DNA from: Cupriavidus pauculus
GTDB lineage: Bacteria; Pseudomonadota; Gammaproteobacteria; Burkholderiales; Burkholderiaceae
NCBI RefSeq assembly: GCF_008693385.1
Contig: NZ_CP044067.1
Coordinates: 1,614,501-1,678,500, forward strand
Length of the DNA stretch: 64,000 nt
Direction: 5' to 3'
In this document: piece after piece, positions 34,178 through 43,524 of the stretch
Position numbering within the stretch: position 1 is the first letter of the stretch
Layout of the letters: every line of letters begins with the position of its first letter
The notes under the pieces: model-generated
Database searches by the model: none
The model's input: the letters and a program-made list of their open reading frames with translations, nothing else
Told to the model about the DNA's origin: nothing
Position numbers and translations under genes: made by a program

Positions 34178-35128
34178 TTACTTCGCCGCCATTCCGGCTC
34201 GCTTCCGATGTCGCGACGGCGCGCGCTCCGGCGGTATCAATCCCAGCTCCGTAATAGTGCTGGCCGCAAACTCGATGAAGGCCGATACGGCCCGTGGCAA
34301 CTGGCGACGGCTGTGATAGACCAGATGGACCCCGATGACGCCGGACGAGAACTCCGGTAGCACCCGGCGCAGGCGCCCGCTCTCGACGAGCGGCACGGTC
34401 AGCGCGGCAGGCAGCAGCGCGATTCCCATGCCAGCCATCGCCCCGGCGAGCTGCGCCGACGACGTGTTGGCCTGGAACGGCCCATCGACCTCCACCGAAG
34501 CCATGGCCCTGCCCCGCGCACCGAGCCGCCATGTGCTGCGCGGCCCCCCGCGCGAGGGCGACGTAATGCAATCATGCTTTGCAAGATCGCGAAGCTCGGC
34601 CGGACGTCCACGCCGCGCGAGGTAGTCCGGACTTGCCACGAGGATGGCCGAACTCGTTCCGAGCTTGCGCGCGAACAGCGAGGGATCCTGATCGCCCCCG
34701 CGTAGCGCAACGTCGATGCCTTCACCGAGCAGGTCCACCCGCGCATCGTTGAGTTCGAACTCGAAGCGCACCCGAGGATTCGCCGCGGCGAATTGCGCAA
34801 GCGCATCGGCTGGAAACCACTCGAAGAAGTCCGCTGGAACGGCGACGCGTACCCGCCCCGCAATGTCGTTGGCGTCCTCGGCCACCTGCCCCGCCGCGCG
34901 CATCAGCGCATCGATCCGATCCGCGGATTCGGCAAAGAAGTTACGGCCTGCGTCCGTGAGTGCCAGCCGCCGCGTCGTACGCTGCATCAGCCGCGTGCCC
35001 AGCGCCGCTTCCAGCGACTGCACACGCCGGCTTGCGGTACTCGGCGGCATGCCCAGCCGCCGGCCCGCTTCCGCGAAGCTGCCAGCCCTGACGACATGGA
35101 CGAAGAGCGCGATATCGTTGAGATCCAT
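34178..35128 (-). CDS. LysR family transcriptional regulator
   Basis: 316 residues of the CrgA-like LysR group: HTH LFVHVVRAGSFAEAGRRLGM and STASRRVQSLEAALGTRLM, wing TTRRLALTDAG, effector domain from about 90 (RVRVAVPADFFEWFPADAL). Start at MDLNDIALF. Divergent from the FMN reductase-pirin-nitroreductase operon, a very common pairing in which LysR controls its neighbour. An ATGCAC-N2-GTGCAT palindrome lies 17 bp from its start. Confidence 0.94.
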   Translation of the reverse strand: MDLNDIALFVHVVRAGSFAEAGRRLGMPPSTASRRVQSLEAALGTRLMQRTTRRLALTDAGRNFFAESADRIDALMRAAGQVAEDANDIAGRVRVAVPADFFEWFPADALAQFAAANPRVRFEFELNDARVDLLGEGIDVALRGGDQDPSLFARKLGTSSAILVASPDYLARRGRPAELRDLAKHDCITSPSRGGPRSTWRLGARGRAMASVEVDGPFQANTSSAQLAGAMAGMGIALLPAALTVPLVESGRLRRVLPEFSSGVIGVHLVYHSRRQLPRAVSAFIEFAASTITELGLIPPERAPSRHRKRAGMAAK

Positions 35129-35144
35129 TGGATTACCCACAAAA

Positions 35145-35158
35145 ATGCACGAGTGCAT
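35145..35158. promoter_or_regulatory. Palindrome ATGCAC-GA-GTGCAT, candidate LysR operator
   Basis: Perfect 6+6 inverted repeat in the 121-bp divergent promoter of the LysR and FMN-reductase genes, next to AT-rich promoter-like sequence. Confidence 0.5.
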
Positions 35159-35249
35159 CTCATTGTGCCGGATTTTTCTATAGCGGGCATTTTCATACAT
35201 TGGGCTCCAGGCGCACCGCGGCGCCACATGCCAACCAAAGGAGCCCAGC

Positions 35250-35840
35250 ATGACCAACGTATCCGTAATCATCGGCAGCACCCGCGAGCATCGCTTCTCC
35301 GACGCACCGGCGCGTTGGATCAAGGCGCATCTGGACCAGCGCGAAGGCGTCTCGGCCCGCATTCTGGACCTCCGCGACTTCTCCCTGCCGTTTTTCGATA
35401 GCGCCATGCTCCCCGGCATCCCGGGCCGCCCGCCATACGATCACGAGGCCGTGCGGCGGTGGACCGAGGCCATCGGTACGTCCGACGCCTTTATCGTCGC
35501 GACCCCCGAGTACAACTTTGCGCCGCCGGCCGTCCTGAAGAATGCACTGGACTGGGTATATGCCGAGTGGCAACGGAAACCGATCGGCTTCGTGAGCTGG
35601 GGCAGTGTGGGCGGCGCGCGTGCGGTCCAACAGCTGCGCGAGATTTCCATCGAACTGCAGATGGCCCCGATCCGGCATGCGGTTCACCTGCCTGTCGATG
35701 CCGTGTTCGCCCACTTCCAGGGCAACACGGAGCAGATTGCCGCCACCCTGAAGGCAAAGGACGAGCACGCCACGGCGATGGTGGACGACCTGCTGTGGTG
35801 GAGCACCGCGCTAAAGACCGCGCGCCTCCACGCAGCGTAA
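35250..35840 (+). CDS. NADPH-dependent FMN reductase
   Basis: 196-residue flavodoxin-like protein. VSVIIGSTREHRFSDAPARW is the phosphate-binding loop that holds FMN, and ATPEYNFAPPAVLKNALDW is the family's second signature. Members reduce FMN, quinones, azo dyes or chromate with NAD(P)H. AAGGAG precedes the start. First gene of an operon with a pirin and a nitroreductase (13- and 11-bp gaps). Confidence 0.94.
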   Translation: MTNVSVIIGSTREHRFSDAPARWIKAHLDQREGVSARILDLRDFSLPFFDSAMLPGIPGRPPYDHEAVRRWTEAIGTSDAFIVATPEYNFAPPAVLKNALDWVYAEWQRKPIGFVSWGSVGGARAVQQLREISIELQMAPIRHAVHLPVDAVFAHFQGNTEQIAATLKAKDEHATAMVDDLLWWSTALKTARLHAA

Positions 35841-35853
35841 GGAGATCGCCATC

Positions 35854-36711
35854 ATGTCACTCACCGCTGACGCGAACCACGTACAACGCCGAGCCATCGC
35901 GCATCGCACGCATGGCCGAAAGAATGGACCCGCGATTCGCCTGATGAGCCCGTCGGACCTGGGGCAGTTCCTGAAGCCTTTCGTGTTTCTGGATTTCTTC
36001 GACATGCAGGGGCCGCCATTCGTCGGGCCGCTGCATCCGCATTCGGGTATCGCCACGCTGTCGTTCCTGATCGACGGACGCATGGACCTCATCGATCCCG
36101 ACGGCAATACGGTGATATTGCCCAGCGGTGGCATCGAATGGATGCAGGCAGGCAAGGGCATGTGGCACGGTGGCAGCGTGGGCGACTCCGATCACGGCCG
36201 CGTGCGCGGATACCAGCTCTGGGTGGCGCTGCCGCCGAACCTCGAACTCGGCCCCACGGTTGCAGCGTTTCAGGCGACCGGCGACATCGCCAGCGAGGGA
36301 CCGGCGCGCGTGTTGCTGGGCAGCTACGGCCATGCGCACAGCGCCATCGCCGCACCATCGCCGATGAACGTGCTTGCCGTGACGCTGAAGGCCCGAGAGC
36401 GGTGGATTTATCAGCCGCCACCCGGACAAACCGTCCTGTGGGTATCGCCGGCCGAAGGACAGTTGCTCGCTAACGGCGAGGCGCTGCATGCGGAAGAACT
36501 GATCGCCTTTGAACGGTCGCATCGGAAGGTGGACTTCGAAGCCGTCACCGATACGCAGTTCATTCTCGGCTCCGCCGTGCCGCACGAATTCCCGCTGTCC
36601 CTCGGCTATTACTCCGTGCACACCTCGCCATCCGCGCTGCGCATCGGCGAGGATCATATCGACGCCATTGGACGCCGCCTGCTTCGGGAAGGCCGAATCG
36701 GCAAGATGTAA
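35854..36711 (+). CDS. Pirin family protein
   Basis: 285 residues, bicupin. The metal-site signature is GPLHPHSGIATLSFLIDG (ligand His near 55-57) with VILPSGGIEWMQAGKGMWHG further on; the second cupin ends with the pirin C-terminal domain. Bacterial pirins can act as quercetin-type dioxygenases or redox-sensing partners. Preceded by AAGGAG and cotranscribed with the FMN reductase. Confidence 0.93.
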   Translation: MSLTADANHVQRRAIAHRTHGRKNGPAIRLMSPSDLGQFLKPFVFLDFFDMQGPPFVGPLHPHSGIATLSFLIDGRMDLIDPDGNTVILPSGGIEWMQAGKGMWHGGSVGDSDHGRVRGYQLWVALPPNLELGPTVAAFQATGDIASEGPARVLLGSYGHAHSAIAAPSPMNVLAVTLKARERWIYQPPPGQTVLWVSPAEGQLLANGEALHAEELIAFERSHRKVDFEAVTDTQFILGSAVPHEFPLSLGYYSVHTSPSALRIGEDHIDAIGRRLLREGRIGKM

Positions 36712-36722
36712 GGAGACCACTC

Positions 36723-37325
36723 ATGTCCGCCCGCCAACCCCTGCCCCCTTCCACCCTTGCACAACTGTTCACGGACGCACGATCCCATCATCACTGGACG
36801 GACCGCATGGTGGCCGACGACACATTGCGTCACCTTTACGAGCTGATCAAGTGGGGACCCACAAGCGGTAACCTCCAACCCGCGCGCCTCGTTTTCGTTC
36901 GCTCCGAGGCGGGACGCCGGAAGCTCTATCCCGCGCTGGAAGGGATGGGCAGCAACCGCCGCCAGGTCGAGGAGGCGCCGGTGACCGTGATCGTCGCGCA
37001 GGACGAACGCTTCTTCGACGACGCGCCCCGATTGTTCCCTCGCATGAACGTCAAGCCGATGTCCGACGCCGATGCCGCGTTTGCCGAGTCCATCGCGTAC
37101 CGCAGCAGTTCCCTGACGGGCGCCTATCTCATGCTTGCGGCACGCGGGCTGGGCCTCGATGTCTGTCCCATGTCCGGCTTCCACAACGCCCTGCTTGACG
37201 CGGCGTTTTTTGGCGGGACCACGTGGAAGGCGAATTTCATCTGCACGCTCGGGTATGGCGACGATACGAAGCTGCATCCGCGCGACCCGCGGCTGATGTT
37301 CGACGAGGCGTGCCAGCTCGCATAG
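36723..37325 (+). CDS. Malonic semialdehyde reductase RutE-like nitroreductase family protein
   Basis: 200 residues. LFTDARSHHHWTDRMVADDTLRHLYELIKWGPTSGN (in pieces) and LMLAARGLGLDVCPMSGF are characteristic of the RutE/HadB group of FMN-dependent nitroreductase-fold enzymes. These reduce malonic semialdehyde or nitro and quinone compounds. No rut operon is present, so the substrate is open. Third gene of the LysR-controlled operon; AAGGAG before the start. Convergent with the next gene, 3 bp apart. Confidence 0.9.
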   Translation: MSARQPLPPSTLAQLFTDARSHHHWTDRMVADDTLRHLYELIKWGPTSGNLQPARLVFVRSEAGRRKLYPALEGMGSNRRQVEEAPVTVIVAQDERFFDDAPRLFPRMNVKPMSDADAAFAESIAYRSSSLTGAYLMLAARGLGLDVCPMSGFHNALLDAAFFGGTTWKANFICTLGYGDDTKLHPRDPRLMFDEACQLA

Positions 37326-37328
37326 CGG

Positions 37329-38474
37329 TCAGTTGCCGTGGTCGACCAGCAATCGTCCCGCTTTCTGGTAATGCCTCGGCTGCATCAGGTTGTGCTGTGC
37401 CGCCACGTGGATGTCGCGCAGCCGCCGCTGCAGCGGCGAGCGCTCGTACAAGGCCGTGCTTCCGGCCAGCGCGAAGCACTTGTCCACGGCATTGCGACAC
37501 GTCGCGACGGTCCAGATCGCGGTCTGGCTGCCCTCTACCAGCTTGGCATCCGTTCCCAGCGTGCCATCGATGGCATGTTGCCAGTGGCTTTGCGTCTGCT
37601 GCGTCAACACGGCCCTGGCCGCGCGGATATCGGCGTGCACCGCACCGAGATCGCGCTGGAAGGCCTCCGTGTCACGCATCGGTGCCGTGGCGCGCTCCTG
37701 CCTGCGGCCGCTGGCAGCGATGGCAAGAAGGTCGTCGAGCGCACCTTCCGCGATCCCGACGGAGATCGAAGCATGCATGAGCGCAATCATCTGCGGCACG
37801 CCCGCGTACAACGGCTCGGTGGCCCACCGGACGGGTTGGGAGAGGTCGAACATGTCCGCATGCGGGTCGATGAACGTGTCGAGCGAGATGTCGTCGCTGC
37901 CCGTTCCTTTGAGGCCAGACACATGCCACGTGTCGAGGATGGTCCAGCGGTCAGCCGGCAGCAGGACGACGCGGACCTGGGGTCGATCGCCTTCCTGCCA
38001 GCCGTCCGGCACGAACCGGCAGAAGCCGAGCATCCACGTGGCATGGCGGCATCCGCTGGCAAACGGCCACTGACCATGCGCGCGCCATCGCCCCTCGTGC
38101 CGCGCTATTTTGCCGAGCAACTGGGTCGTGCCCGCGACGAACGCATCGGGATCGCTCCGGTAGATGCGGTCGAACGTTTCCCGCGGCAGCATGGTCGAGA
38201 ACAGTACGGATCCCGCGCCGATCATCGTGATCCATCCGGCCGATCCATCGCACCGGGCCAGCTCGCGCATGACGTCGATGATGGCCGGGAGGTCGAGTTC
38301 CAGACCGCCGTACGCCTTGGGCAGGAACATCCTGAAGATGCCCGCGCTCCGCATCTGCGCGAAGACGTCCCCGGGAATATTGCGCGCCCGCTCGATGTCG
38401 TGGGCACGTGCCGCGATCGTCGTCTTCAGATCGGCGAGCGCGGATGCGAAGTGTTCTTGCGAGAGATCGTTCAA
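37329..38474 (-). CDS. Acyl-CoA dehydrogenase-fold flavin monooxygenase-like protein
   Basis: 381 residues of the acyl-CoA dehydrogenase superfamily, closest in pattern to two-component flavin monooxygenases (HpaB-C2/DszC-like). Seen: ERARNIPGDVFAQMRSAGIFRMFLPKAYGGLE (in pieces), CDGSAGWITMIGAGS, TWHVSGLKGTGSDDISLD, and the C-terminal HVAAQHNLMQPRHYQKAG. The catalytic Glu of true acyl-CoA dehydrogenases is not evident. Initiation is at TTG (38474), because an in-frame stop lies a few codons upstream and no ATG exists before the domain. A partner flavin reductase could be the FMN reductase at 35250; inference. Confidence 0.85.
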   Translation of the reverse strand: MNDLSQEHFASALADLKTTIAARAHDIERARNIPGDVFAQMRSAGIFRMFLPKAYGGLELDLPAIIDVMRELARCDGSAGWITMIGAGSVLFSTMLPRETFDRIYRSDPDAFVAGTTQLLGKIARHEGRWRAHGQWPFASGCRHATWMLGFCRFVPDGWQEGDRPQVRVVLLPADRWTILDTWHVSGLKGTGSDDISLDTFIDPHADMFDLSQPVRWATEPLYAGVPQMIALMHASISVGIAEGALDDLLAIAASGRRQERATAPMRDTEAFQRDLGAVHADIRAARAVLTQQTQSHWQHAIDGTLGTDAKLVEGSQTAIWTVATCRNAVDKCFALAGSTALYERSPLQRRLRDIHVAAQHNLMQPRHYQKAGRLLVDHGN

Positions 38475-38628
38475 ACGTTGTCACCTTCGTCGGTGCTTCG
38501 GCATCCCCGAAGCGAAGCCCGAGTATAGAAAGTGACTTCGAGCCGTTCTTTCGAAACCGAACGGTAGAGAGCGTTTCACTCTTGTTCGCGGAGAAATTCA
38601 CCCTTTCGCACCGCTGCCGGGGGTGGCG

Positions 38629-38673
38629 CTATCCTTCCTGGCGCTATCTTTCCTAGCGTTATACTTCGCGGCG
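38629..38673. repeat. Imperfect 15-bp tandem repeat, three copies
   Basis: CTATCCTTCCTGGCG, then CTATCTTTCCTAGCG, then TTATACTTCGCGGCG, directly adjacent, ending 44 bp before the YecA-family start. Copies differ by 2-5 bases. Probably slippage-derived; it may overlap the promoter of the downstream gene. Confidence 0.7.
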
Positions 38674-38717
38674 ATGCGTGCAGCGCATCCCCACCCCGCA
38701 CCACGAGAACCCGCAGC

Positions 38718-39518
38718 ATGACTGAAGCCACCGAACTGACCCCCGACGAACTCCACGAGCTTGACGACCTGCTGGACGACCTCCGCCAGCGCGCGGACGA
38801 AATCCCGCAATGGGAATTCTGCGACGGCTTTCTCACGGCCCTCGTCTGCACGCGCCGTCGCATCCCCGCTGCCGACTATCTGCCCATGCTGCTGGGCGAC
38901 GGCGCGGCGCTCGAGGTGGCCGAGGGCGGCCCGCTGCCTTTGCTGCCCGCGTTCCGTGACGCGGCCCAGCAGGCCCGCTTTATGGAACTGTGGGAGCGCC
39001 GATGGAACGAGGTGGAGCACCAGCTCGACCAGCCCGTGGAGACGCTGGAAGACGAACGCACCTTCCATCCCGAGGCCATGGACATGCGCGGCGCCATCTT
39101 GAGCCTGCCTCAGGAAGAGCGCGCCGAGATGGACGGGCGGGAAATCCCGTCGTTCGGCCAGGTGTGGGCGCTAGGCTTCATGTTCGTGGTGGAGAACTGG
39201 CCCGAGGAGTGGGCCGCCCCGCGCGACAAGGAGGTCGCCCGGTGGTTGGACGAGGCGCTCGAGTGCATCGTCGCCCTCGCCGAGGACGATACCGGCGAGC
39301 CCGAGGTCTGCATGTACAGCGAGGACGGCCCGCCCAGCACGAGCATGGCGCGCGTGGAAACCTTCGGAGAGGCGATCTGGGCGATCTACGACCTGCGCCA
39401 GATCTGGAAGAGCCTGGGCCCGCGCGTGGAGGCCGTGGTGTCAGGCGACCAGCCCGGCCGCAACGACCCGTGCCCTTGCGGCAGCGGCAAAAAGTTCAAG
39501 AAGTGCCACGGCAAGTAA
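38718..39518 (+). CDS. YecA/UPF0149 family protein with SEC-C motif
   Basis: 266 residues. An acidic N-terminal UPF0149 domain ([36 protein letters not shown]) is followed by a C-terminal SEC-C zinc knuckle [19 protein letters not shown] with the Cys-x-Cys...Cys-His ligands. SEC-C is the SecA-tail zinc module that contacts SecB and the ribosome; YecA-type proteins use it for ribosome or nascent-chain association. Convergent with msrA. Confidence 0.92.
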   Translation: MTEATELTPDELHELDDLLDDLRQRADEIPQWEFCDGFLTALVCTRRRIPAADYLPMLLGDGAALEVAEGGPLPLLPAFRDAAQQARFMELWERRWNEVEHQLDQPVETLEDERTFHPEAMDMRGAILSLPQEERAEMDGREIPSFGQVWALGFMFVVENWPEEWAAPRDKEVARWLDEALECIVALAEDDTGEPEVCMYSEDGPPSTSMARVETFGEAIWAIYDLRQIWKSLGPRVEAVVSGDQPGRNDPCPCGSGKKFKKCHGK

Positions 39519-39519
39519 G

Positions 39520-39536
39520 GGAGAAAGCGCTTCTCC
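39520..39536. terminator. Weak bidirectional hairpin between yecA-like gene and msrA
   Basis: GGAGAA and TTCTCC pair around a 5-base loop in the 38-bp gap between two convergent genes. There is no T-run on either side, so intrinsic termination is doubtful. Confidence 0.3.
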
Positions 39537-39556
39537 AGGCGGTGACAACGAGCCCC

Positions 39557-40075
39557 TCACGCAACCGGCTTGACGGCGGTAGGCAACTGCCAATCCTTGC
39601 GCACGAAGTGGCAGGTATAGCCATCGGGGATCCGTTCCAGATAATCCTGGTGCTCCGGCTCGGCTTCCCAGAACGGGCCAGCGGGCGCGAGTTCGGTCAC
39701 CACTTTGCCCGGCCACAGACCTGACGCATCGACGTCCACGATGGTTTGTTCGGCGACCTTCTTCTGCTCGTCGCTCGTATAGAAGATTGCCGATCGGTAG
39801 CTCAGGCCGCGATCGTTGCCCTGGCGATTCAGCGTGCTCGGATCGTGGATCTGGAAAAAGAACTCCAGGATCTGACGGAAGCTGATCTTGTCCGGGTCGA
39901 ACAGGATCTCGATCGCCTCGGCATGCGTGCCGTGATTACGGTAGGTCGCGTTCGGAACATCGCCACCGCTATAGCCCACGCGCGTCGAGATCACGCCCGG
40001 GTAACGGCGAATCAAGTCCTGCATGCCCCAAAAGCAGCCGCCTGCGAGGATCGCCCTTTCCTGTCTGGTGGTCAT
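39557..40075 (-). CDS. msrA: Peptide-methionine (S)-S-oxide reductase MsrA
   Basis: 172 residues, normal length. The catalytic Cys14 is in AGGCFWGMQ, and [44 protein letters not shown] and YRSAIFYTS are all hallmark blocks. Reduces the S-form of methionine sulfoxide in proteins with thioredoxin as electron donor. No msrB is adjacent. Confidence 0.97.
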   Translation of the reverse strand: MTTRQERAILAGGCFWGMQDLIRRYPGVISTRVGYSGGDVPNATYRNHGTHAEAIEILFDPDKISFRQILEFFFQIHDPSTLNRQGNDRGLSYRSAIFYTSDEQKKVAEQTIVDVDASGLWPGKVVTELAPAGPFWEAEPEHQDYLERIPDGYTCHFVRKDWQLPTAVKPVA

Positions 40076-40305
40076 TTCGTGGTCCCTTGGTTGGTGATGA
40101 AGACCAGTATCCTCTCACGGTCGAGGAAACCTTGCTCACGGCTTGCTGCTGAGATCGCATCCGGTTTCCAGTCAGGATCACTGGGCAATGATCATGGTTC
40201 GATTGGCACCGATGACTGATTTGCTGGCGTCCTATTCCTATACTTCGCGGCAGTCACAGCTCCGGTATAGACTCGGTCGCTTTCTCTAGTCCATCCAGGA
40301 ATCCG

Positions 40306-40698
40306 ATGTATCCAGTTTCAGTGAAAGGCGTGATCTCGACCGCTACGGGCGACGTCGTTCTCTTGATGAACGAACGCGACGAGTGGGAACTGCCTGGCGG
40401 ACGCATCGAAGTCGGGGAAACTCCAGTGGACTGCCTCGCGCGCGAGATCAGTGAAGAACTGGGTCTGCAGGTAGTCGTTGGCGGCGTTGTCGATACCTAT
40501 CTCTTCGAGGTGATCCCCGGCAGGCACGTCTTTATCGCGACCTACTCCTGCGTACTCCAGGGAGCTTTCGAACCCGTTCTAAGCAGCGAACACAAGCGCG
40601 TCGGCCTGTTCGCGCCGAATGCTTTGCCGGGCAATCTCCCGGAGGGATACCGGCGTTCGATCGCTGCGATGGGTGCTCCGCGTGCTACCTCGAGTTAG
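40306..40698 (+). CDS. Nudix hydrolase
   Basis: 130 residues with a perfect Nudix box: Gly32-x5-Glu38-x7-Arg46-Glu47-x-x-Glu50-Glu51-x-Gly53 (GGRIEVGETP, then REISEELGL). Hydrolyses a nucleoside diphosphate linked to another group, with Mg2+ held by the two glutamates; substrate unknown. An AGGA site precedes the ATG. Convergent with the chemoreceptor gene, 28 bp apart. Confidence 0.94.
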   Translation: MYPVSVKGVISTATGDVVLLMNERDEWELPGGRIEVGETPVDCLAREISEELGLQVVVGGVVDTYLFEVIPGRHVFIATYSCVLQGAFEPVLSSEHKRVGLFAPNALPGNLPEGYRRSIAAMGAPRATSS

Positions 40699-40726
40699 CT
40701 CGGGATAGCACGAGAGGGCAAGTTCT

Positions 40727-42271
40727 TCAGCGGAAAACGCTGACGGCTTCCACCAGCCGAGTTGCCTGTTGCCTGAGGCTTTCCGCCGCGGCGGCACTTT
40801 CCTCGACCAGCGCCGCGTTCTGTTGCGTGATGTGGTCCAGTTCGCTGACGGCTTGACCGACCTGCGTAATACCGCTGCTTTGTTCGTTGGTAGCCGCGCT
40901 GATATCGGCGATCAGATCGGAGACGCGCTTCACTTGAACAACGATATCGTCCATCGTCTTGCCGGCCTCATCCACCAGCTTTGCACCGGAGTCGACCTTT
41001 CCGACGCTTTTGCTGATCAGCGCAGCGATCTCCTTCGCCGCCCCGGCGCTACGCTGCGCCAGCGCGCGAACTTCTCCGGCGACCACCGCGAAGCCTCGTC
41101 CTTGCTCACCGGCACGCGCTGCCTCCACCGCGGCATTCAGCGCGAGGATGTTCGTCTGGAAGGCGATTTCATCGATGATGGCGACGATGTCGGCAATCTT
41201 TTGCGAACTGGCCGTGATCTCGTGCATCGTGGTCACGACCTCGGACATCGCCTGCCCGCCCCTGGCTGCGGCCACGCTCGCCGCCTCCGACAGCTGCGTT
41301 GCCTGGATCGCGGTTTCCGCATTGCTCTGAACGGTCGCGGTCATCTCCGTCATGGACGATGCGGTGTCCTGCACGTTCGTCGCCGCCTGCTCGGTGCGCG
41401 ACCTGAGATCGTTGTTACCCTGTGCGATCTCGTTGCTGCCCGACTGAACGTTGAAGACTTGTCCGCTCACGTCGTCAATCAGCCAGCGGAACATCAGACC
41501 CAGCTGACTGATGGTCCGCAGCGTCATGCCAATCTCGTCGACGCGATCGAGGGGATCGACCTGCTGGCTTTCCCCCGATGCGACCCGCAGCGCCTGGTCC
41601 CGCATCCGCTCGAGCGGCCGCGAGATTTGCGCTTCGAGCCACATGGAAACGAGTAGCGCAACGAAGGTCACCACAGCGGCCAGGCCTCCGAGGGCGACAC
41701 CGGCGATGCCAAGTGCCCACGCGCTGATGACGATCGAAGGGACCATGATCATGAGGGCAGAACGGATCCGCCAGCGCACGCTCATCGTCTGGAGTGCGGA
41801 CATCCATCGCGTGGGGCCGGCCCTGACGATCAGGCCCTTGTGAAAGCGGATGTGGCCCGCGTTGCCTTCGCGAAAGCGGCGATAGAGCGTGTCGGCGTGC
41901 TCGATCTCTGCTGCTGTCGCCTTGGTCCGTACGGACATATAACCGACTGGCTGGCCATCGCGAATGACGGGAACGGCGTTGGCGCGCACCCAGTAATAAT
42001 CACCATTCTTGCGCCGGTTTTTCACGAGCGCGGTCCAGGGTTCCCCGCCCTTGAGGGTGGACCACATGTCGGCGAAAGCTTCTTCGGGCATGTCGGGATG
42101 GCGCACGATGTTGTGCGGCTTGCCCTGAAGTTCGTCGGCTCCGAAGCCGCTGACCTCGACGAAGGCGCTGTTCGCGTAGGTGATGTGGCTACGCGTGTCG
42201 GTCGTCGACATCAGCGTCGCGTTGTCTGGCAGTTCGAATTCGCGTTTGGTGACAGGTTGATTGTTCTGCAA
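40727..42271 (-). CDS. Aer-like methyl-accepting chemotaxis protein with PAS domain
   Basis: 514 residues. N-terminal PAS domain of the Aer type ([47 protein letters not shown]), two adjacent membrane segments (about 160-205), a HAMP-like [12 protein letters not shown], and a full signalling domain with the tip [23 protein letters not shown] in two pieces. Aer receptors hold FAD and steer aerotaxis. Initiation at TTG (42271) directly before QNNQPV: a longer GTG-start frame would begin at the expected transcription start of the sigma-28-like promoter at 42336-42363 and adds no family sequence. Confidence 0.92.
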   Translation of the reverse strand: MQNNQPVTKREFELPDNATLMSTTDTRSHITYANSAFVEVSGFGADELQGKPHNIVRHPDMPEEAFADMWSTLKGGEPWTALVKNRRKNGDYYWVRANAVPVIRDGQPVGYMSVRTKATAAEIEHADTLYRRFREGNAGHIRFHKGLIVRAGPTRWMSALQTMSVRWRIRSALMIMVPSIVISAWALGIAGVALGGLAAVVTFVALLVSMWLEAQISRPLERMRDQALRVASGESQQVDPLDRVDEIGMTLRTISQLGLMFRWLIDDVSGQVFNVQSGSNEIAQGNNDLRSRTEQAATNVQDTASSMTEMTATVQSNAETAIQATQLSEAASVAAARGGQAMSEVVTTMHEITASSQKIADIVAIIDEIAFQTNILALNAAVEAARAGEQGRGFAVVAGEVRALAQRSAGAAKEIAALISKSVGKVDSGAKLVDEAGKTMDDIVVQVKRVSDLIADISAATNEQSSGITQVGQAVSELDHITQQNAALVEESAAAAESLRQQATRLVEAVSVFR

Positions 42272-42335
42272 CGATGTAAGCCTCTTCAATGGCCCGACTC
42301 GGCATGCCGAGTGGCAAAGCCGCCGGATACCCACT

Positions 42336-42363
42336 ATTACGGTGTGGGAATACGGGACCTTTA
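42336..42363 (-). promoter_or_regulatory. Sigma-28-like promoter for the chemoreceptor
   Basis: On the minus strand TAAA, 16 bases, then ACCGTAAT. Same spacing and core as the elements before flgK and flgM. The predicted transcript begins about 58 bases before the TTG start. Confidence 0.5.
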
Positions 42364-42499
42364 GGCTTGTTCGAGTTTCTGCGATTGGCGGTGCGCCGCT
42401 CTACACTTGCTGACAGCTTTGTAATGAGCCGGTAACCCTTCGGACGTCGCACGCCTTCGATAGTGGAGGTTATCCAAACATCGGCGCGCCGCAGCACTC

Positions 42500-43162
42500 A
42501 TGGAACCGCAACTCAAGATCCTGTCTGGCCTCGTCACCGCGGCTCTCGCGCTGTCTGTGTGCACGACTGCATTTGCCCACGGTGTGTCACCGAAGATCGT
42601 GATCAATGGCAAGGTCCAGGACTACGGCCCCCTCACGCCGCTGATTGGCACCTGGAAATCCGTACCCGGAGCGGGGCTGGATGTCGCTCCCGGACAGGTG
42701 GGGTCTGCCGTCGGGAAAGGCGGCAAGGCCAGCTCTCCCTTTTACGAGATCATTACGTTCCGGCCCAACATCCCCGACACCAACAATAGTTCGGAGTCCC
42801 TTATCTCGCTTTCCTACCACCAGGCGATCTACAGGAAGAGCAACAATCACTGGTTTCACGATCAGATCGGCTATCTCACTTACGACAAGACAAACAACCT
42901 TATCTATGACACCTCTTGCATACCAAGGTCCGTGTGCTTTGTGGCGGAAGGACGCCCGGCCTCGCCCCTGGTTTTAACAACACGTAGCCAGGGGATCGCG
43001 CAGGCGCAATATATGATCCGAAACGACGCGACCAACTCGGTCAAGGTCACGCTCGACGTCTCGGGTTCCACACTGAAGTACAGATATGAAACGTCGTTGT
43101 TCGTGTACGGAAAGCCTTTCGTCCACACTGACAACGACGTCCTGACAAAAGTCGCGCACTGA
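42500..43162 (+). CDS. Secreted heme-binding beta-barrel (nitrobindin/DUF1794-like) protein
   Basis: 220 residues. Signal peptide (about 1-26, SVCTTAFAHG), then a lipocalin/FABP-like barrel opening with PLTPLIGTWKSVPGAGLDVAPG, the GTW motif of nitrobindin-like heme-binding domains. Repeated strands follow (YHQAIYRKSNNHWFHDQIGYL, YETSLFVYGKPFVHTDNDVL in part). Base composition is lower in GC than the flagellar genes. It is divergent from the chemoreceptor gene. Ligand and role unknown; the fold call is tentative. Confidence 0.7.
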   Translation: MEPQLKILSGLVTAALALSVCTTAFAHGVSPKIVINGKVQDYGPLTPLIGTWKSVPGAGLDVAPGQVGSAVGKGGKASSPFYEIITFRPNIPDTNNSSESLISLSYHQAIYRKSNNHWFHDQIGYLTYDKTNNLIYDTSCIPRSVCFVAEGRPASPLVLTTRSQGIAQAQYMIRNDATNSVKVTLDVSGSTLKYRYETSLFVYGKPFVHTDNDVLTKVAH

Positions 43163-43524
43163 CCCTGCCAGCAACCGCGCTTGCGCTTGTTGTTCTCCTG
43201 CTCCAGCTCCTTCGAGTGCTGGGTGTCCCGTAGCAATAGAATCCTGCAAATCCACCTCGCTCATGGACCTACGGCTGGGCACGGAAGATTGCATTGCGTC
43301 AGATTGCTGACACAGATGGCGGGGGTCTTCAACGGCTCAGATGGGTCGATTGCTGCCGGTGGGCTAGCGGCGTCGACCCGTGATCATACCCCGCCCGTGG
43401 GCGTCTCAGATCAGCCATTTTGAGACAGTCGAAACTTGGCCTTCCGCTAGCCGACACCCATTCGGAGCGGTCGTCGAAATAGAATGCGGTCTTCAATCTA
43501 TCAAGCCGTAAGCGGTGAACACTA
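43163..43524. other. 362-bp intergenic region with IS remnant
   Basis: Holds a decayed IS3-type transposase fragment on the minus strand (43165-43285) and otherwise nothing recognised. AT content is higher than the average of the window. Confidence 0.5.
43165..43285 (-). pseudogene. Fragment of an IS3-family OrfA transposase
   Basis: Read on the minus strand, the stretch encodes MSEVD, then after a frame change SKELEQENNKRKR, then after another shift LLAG. This resembles the ...GGM-x-V-D...L-K-x-LEQEN-x-KLKRLLA leucine-zipper region of IS3/IS407-type OrfA. No inverted repeats or OrfB sequence remain, so this is a short relic. Confidence 0.45.
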
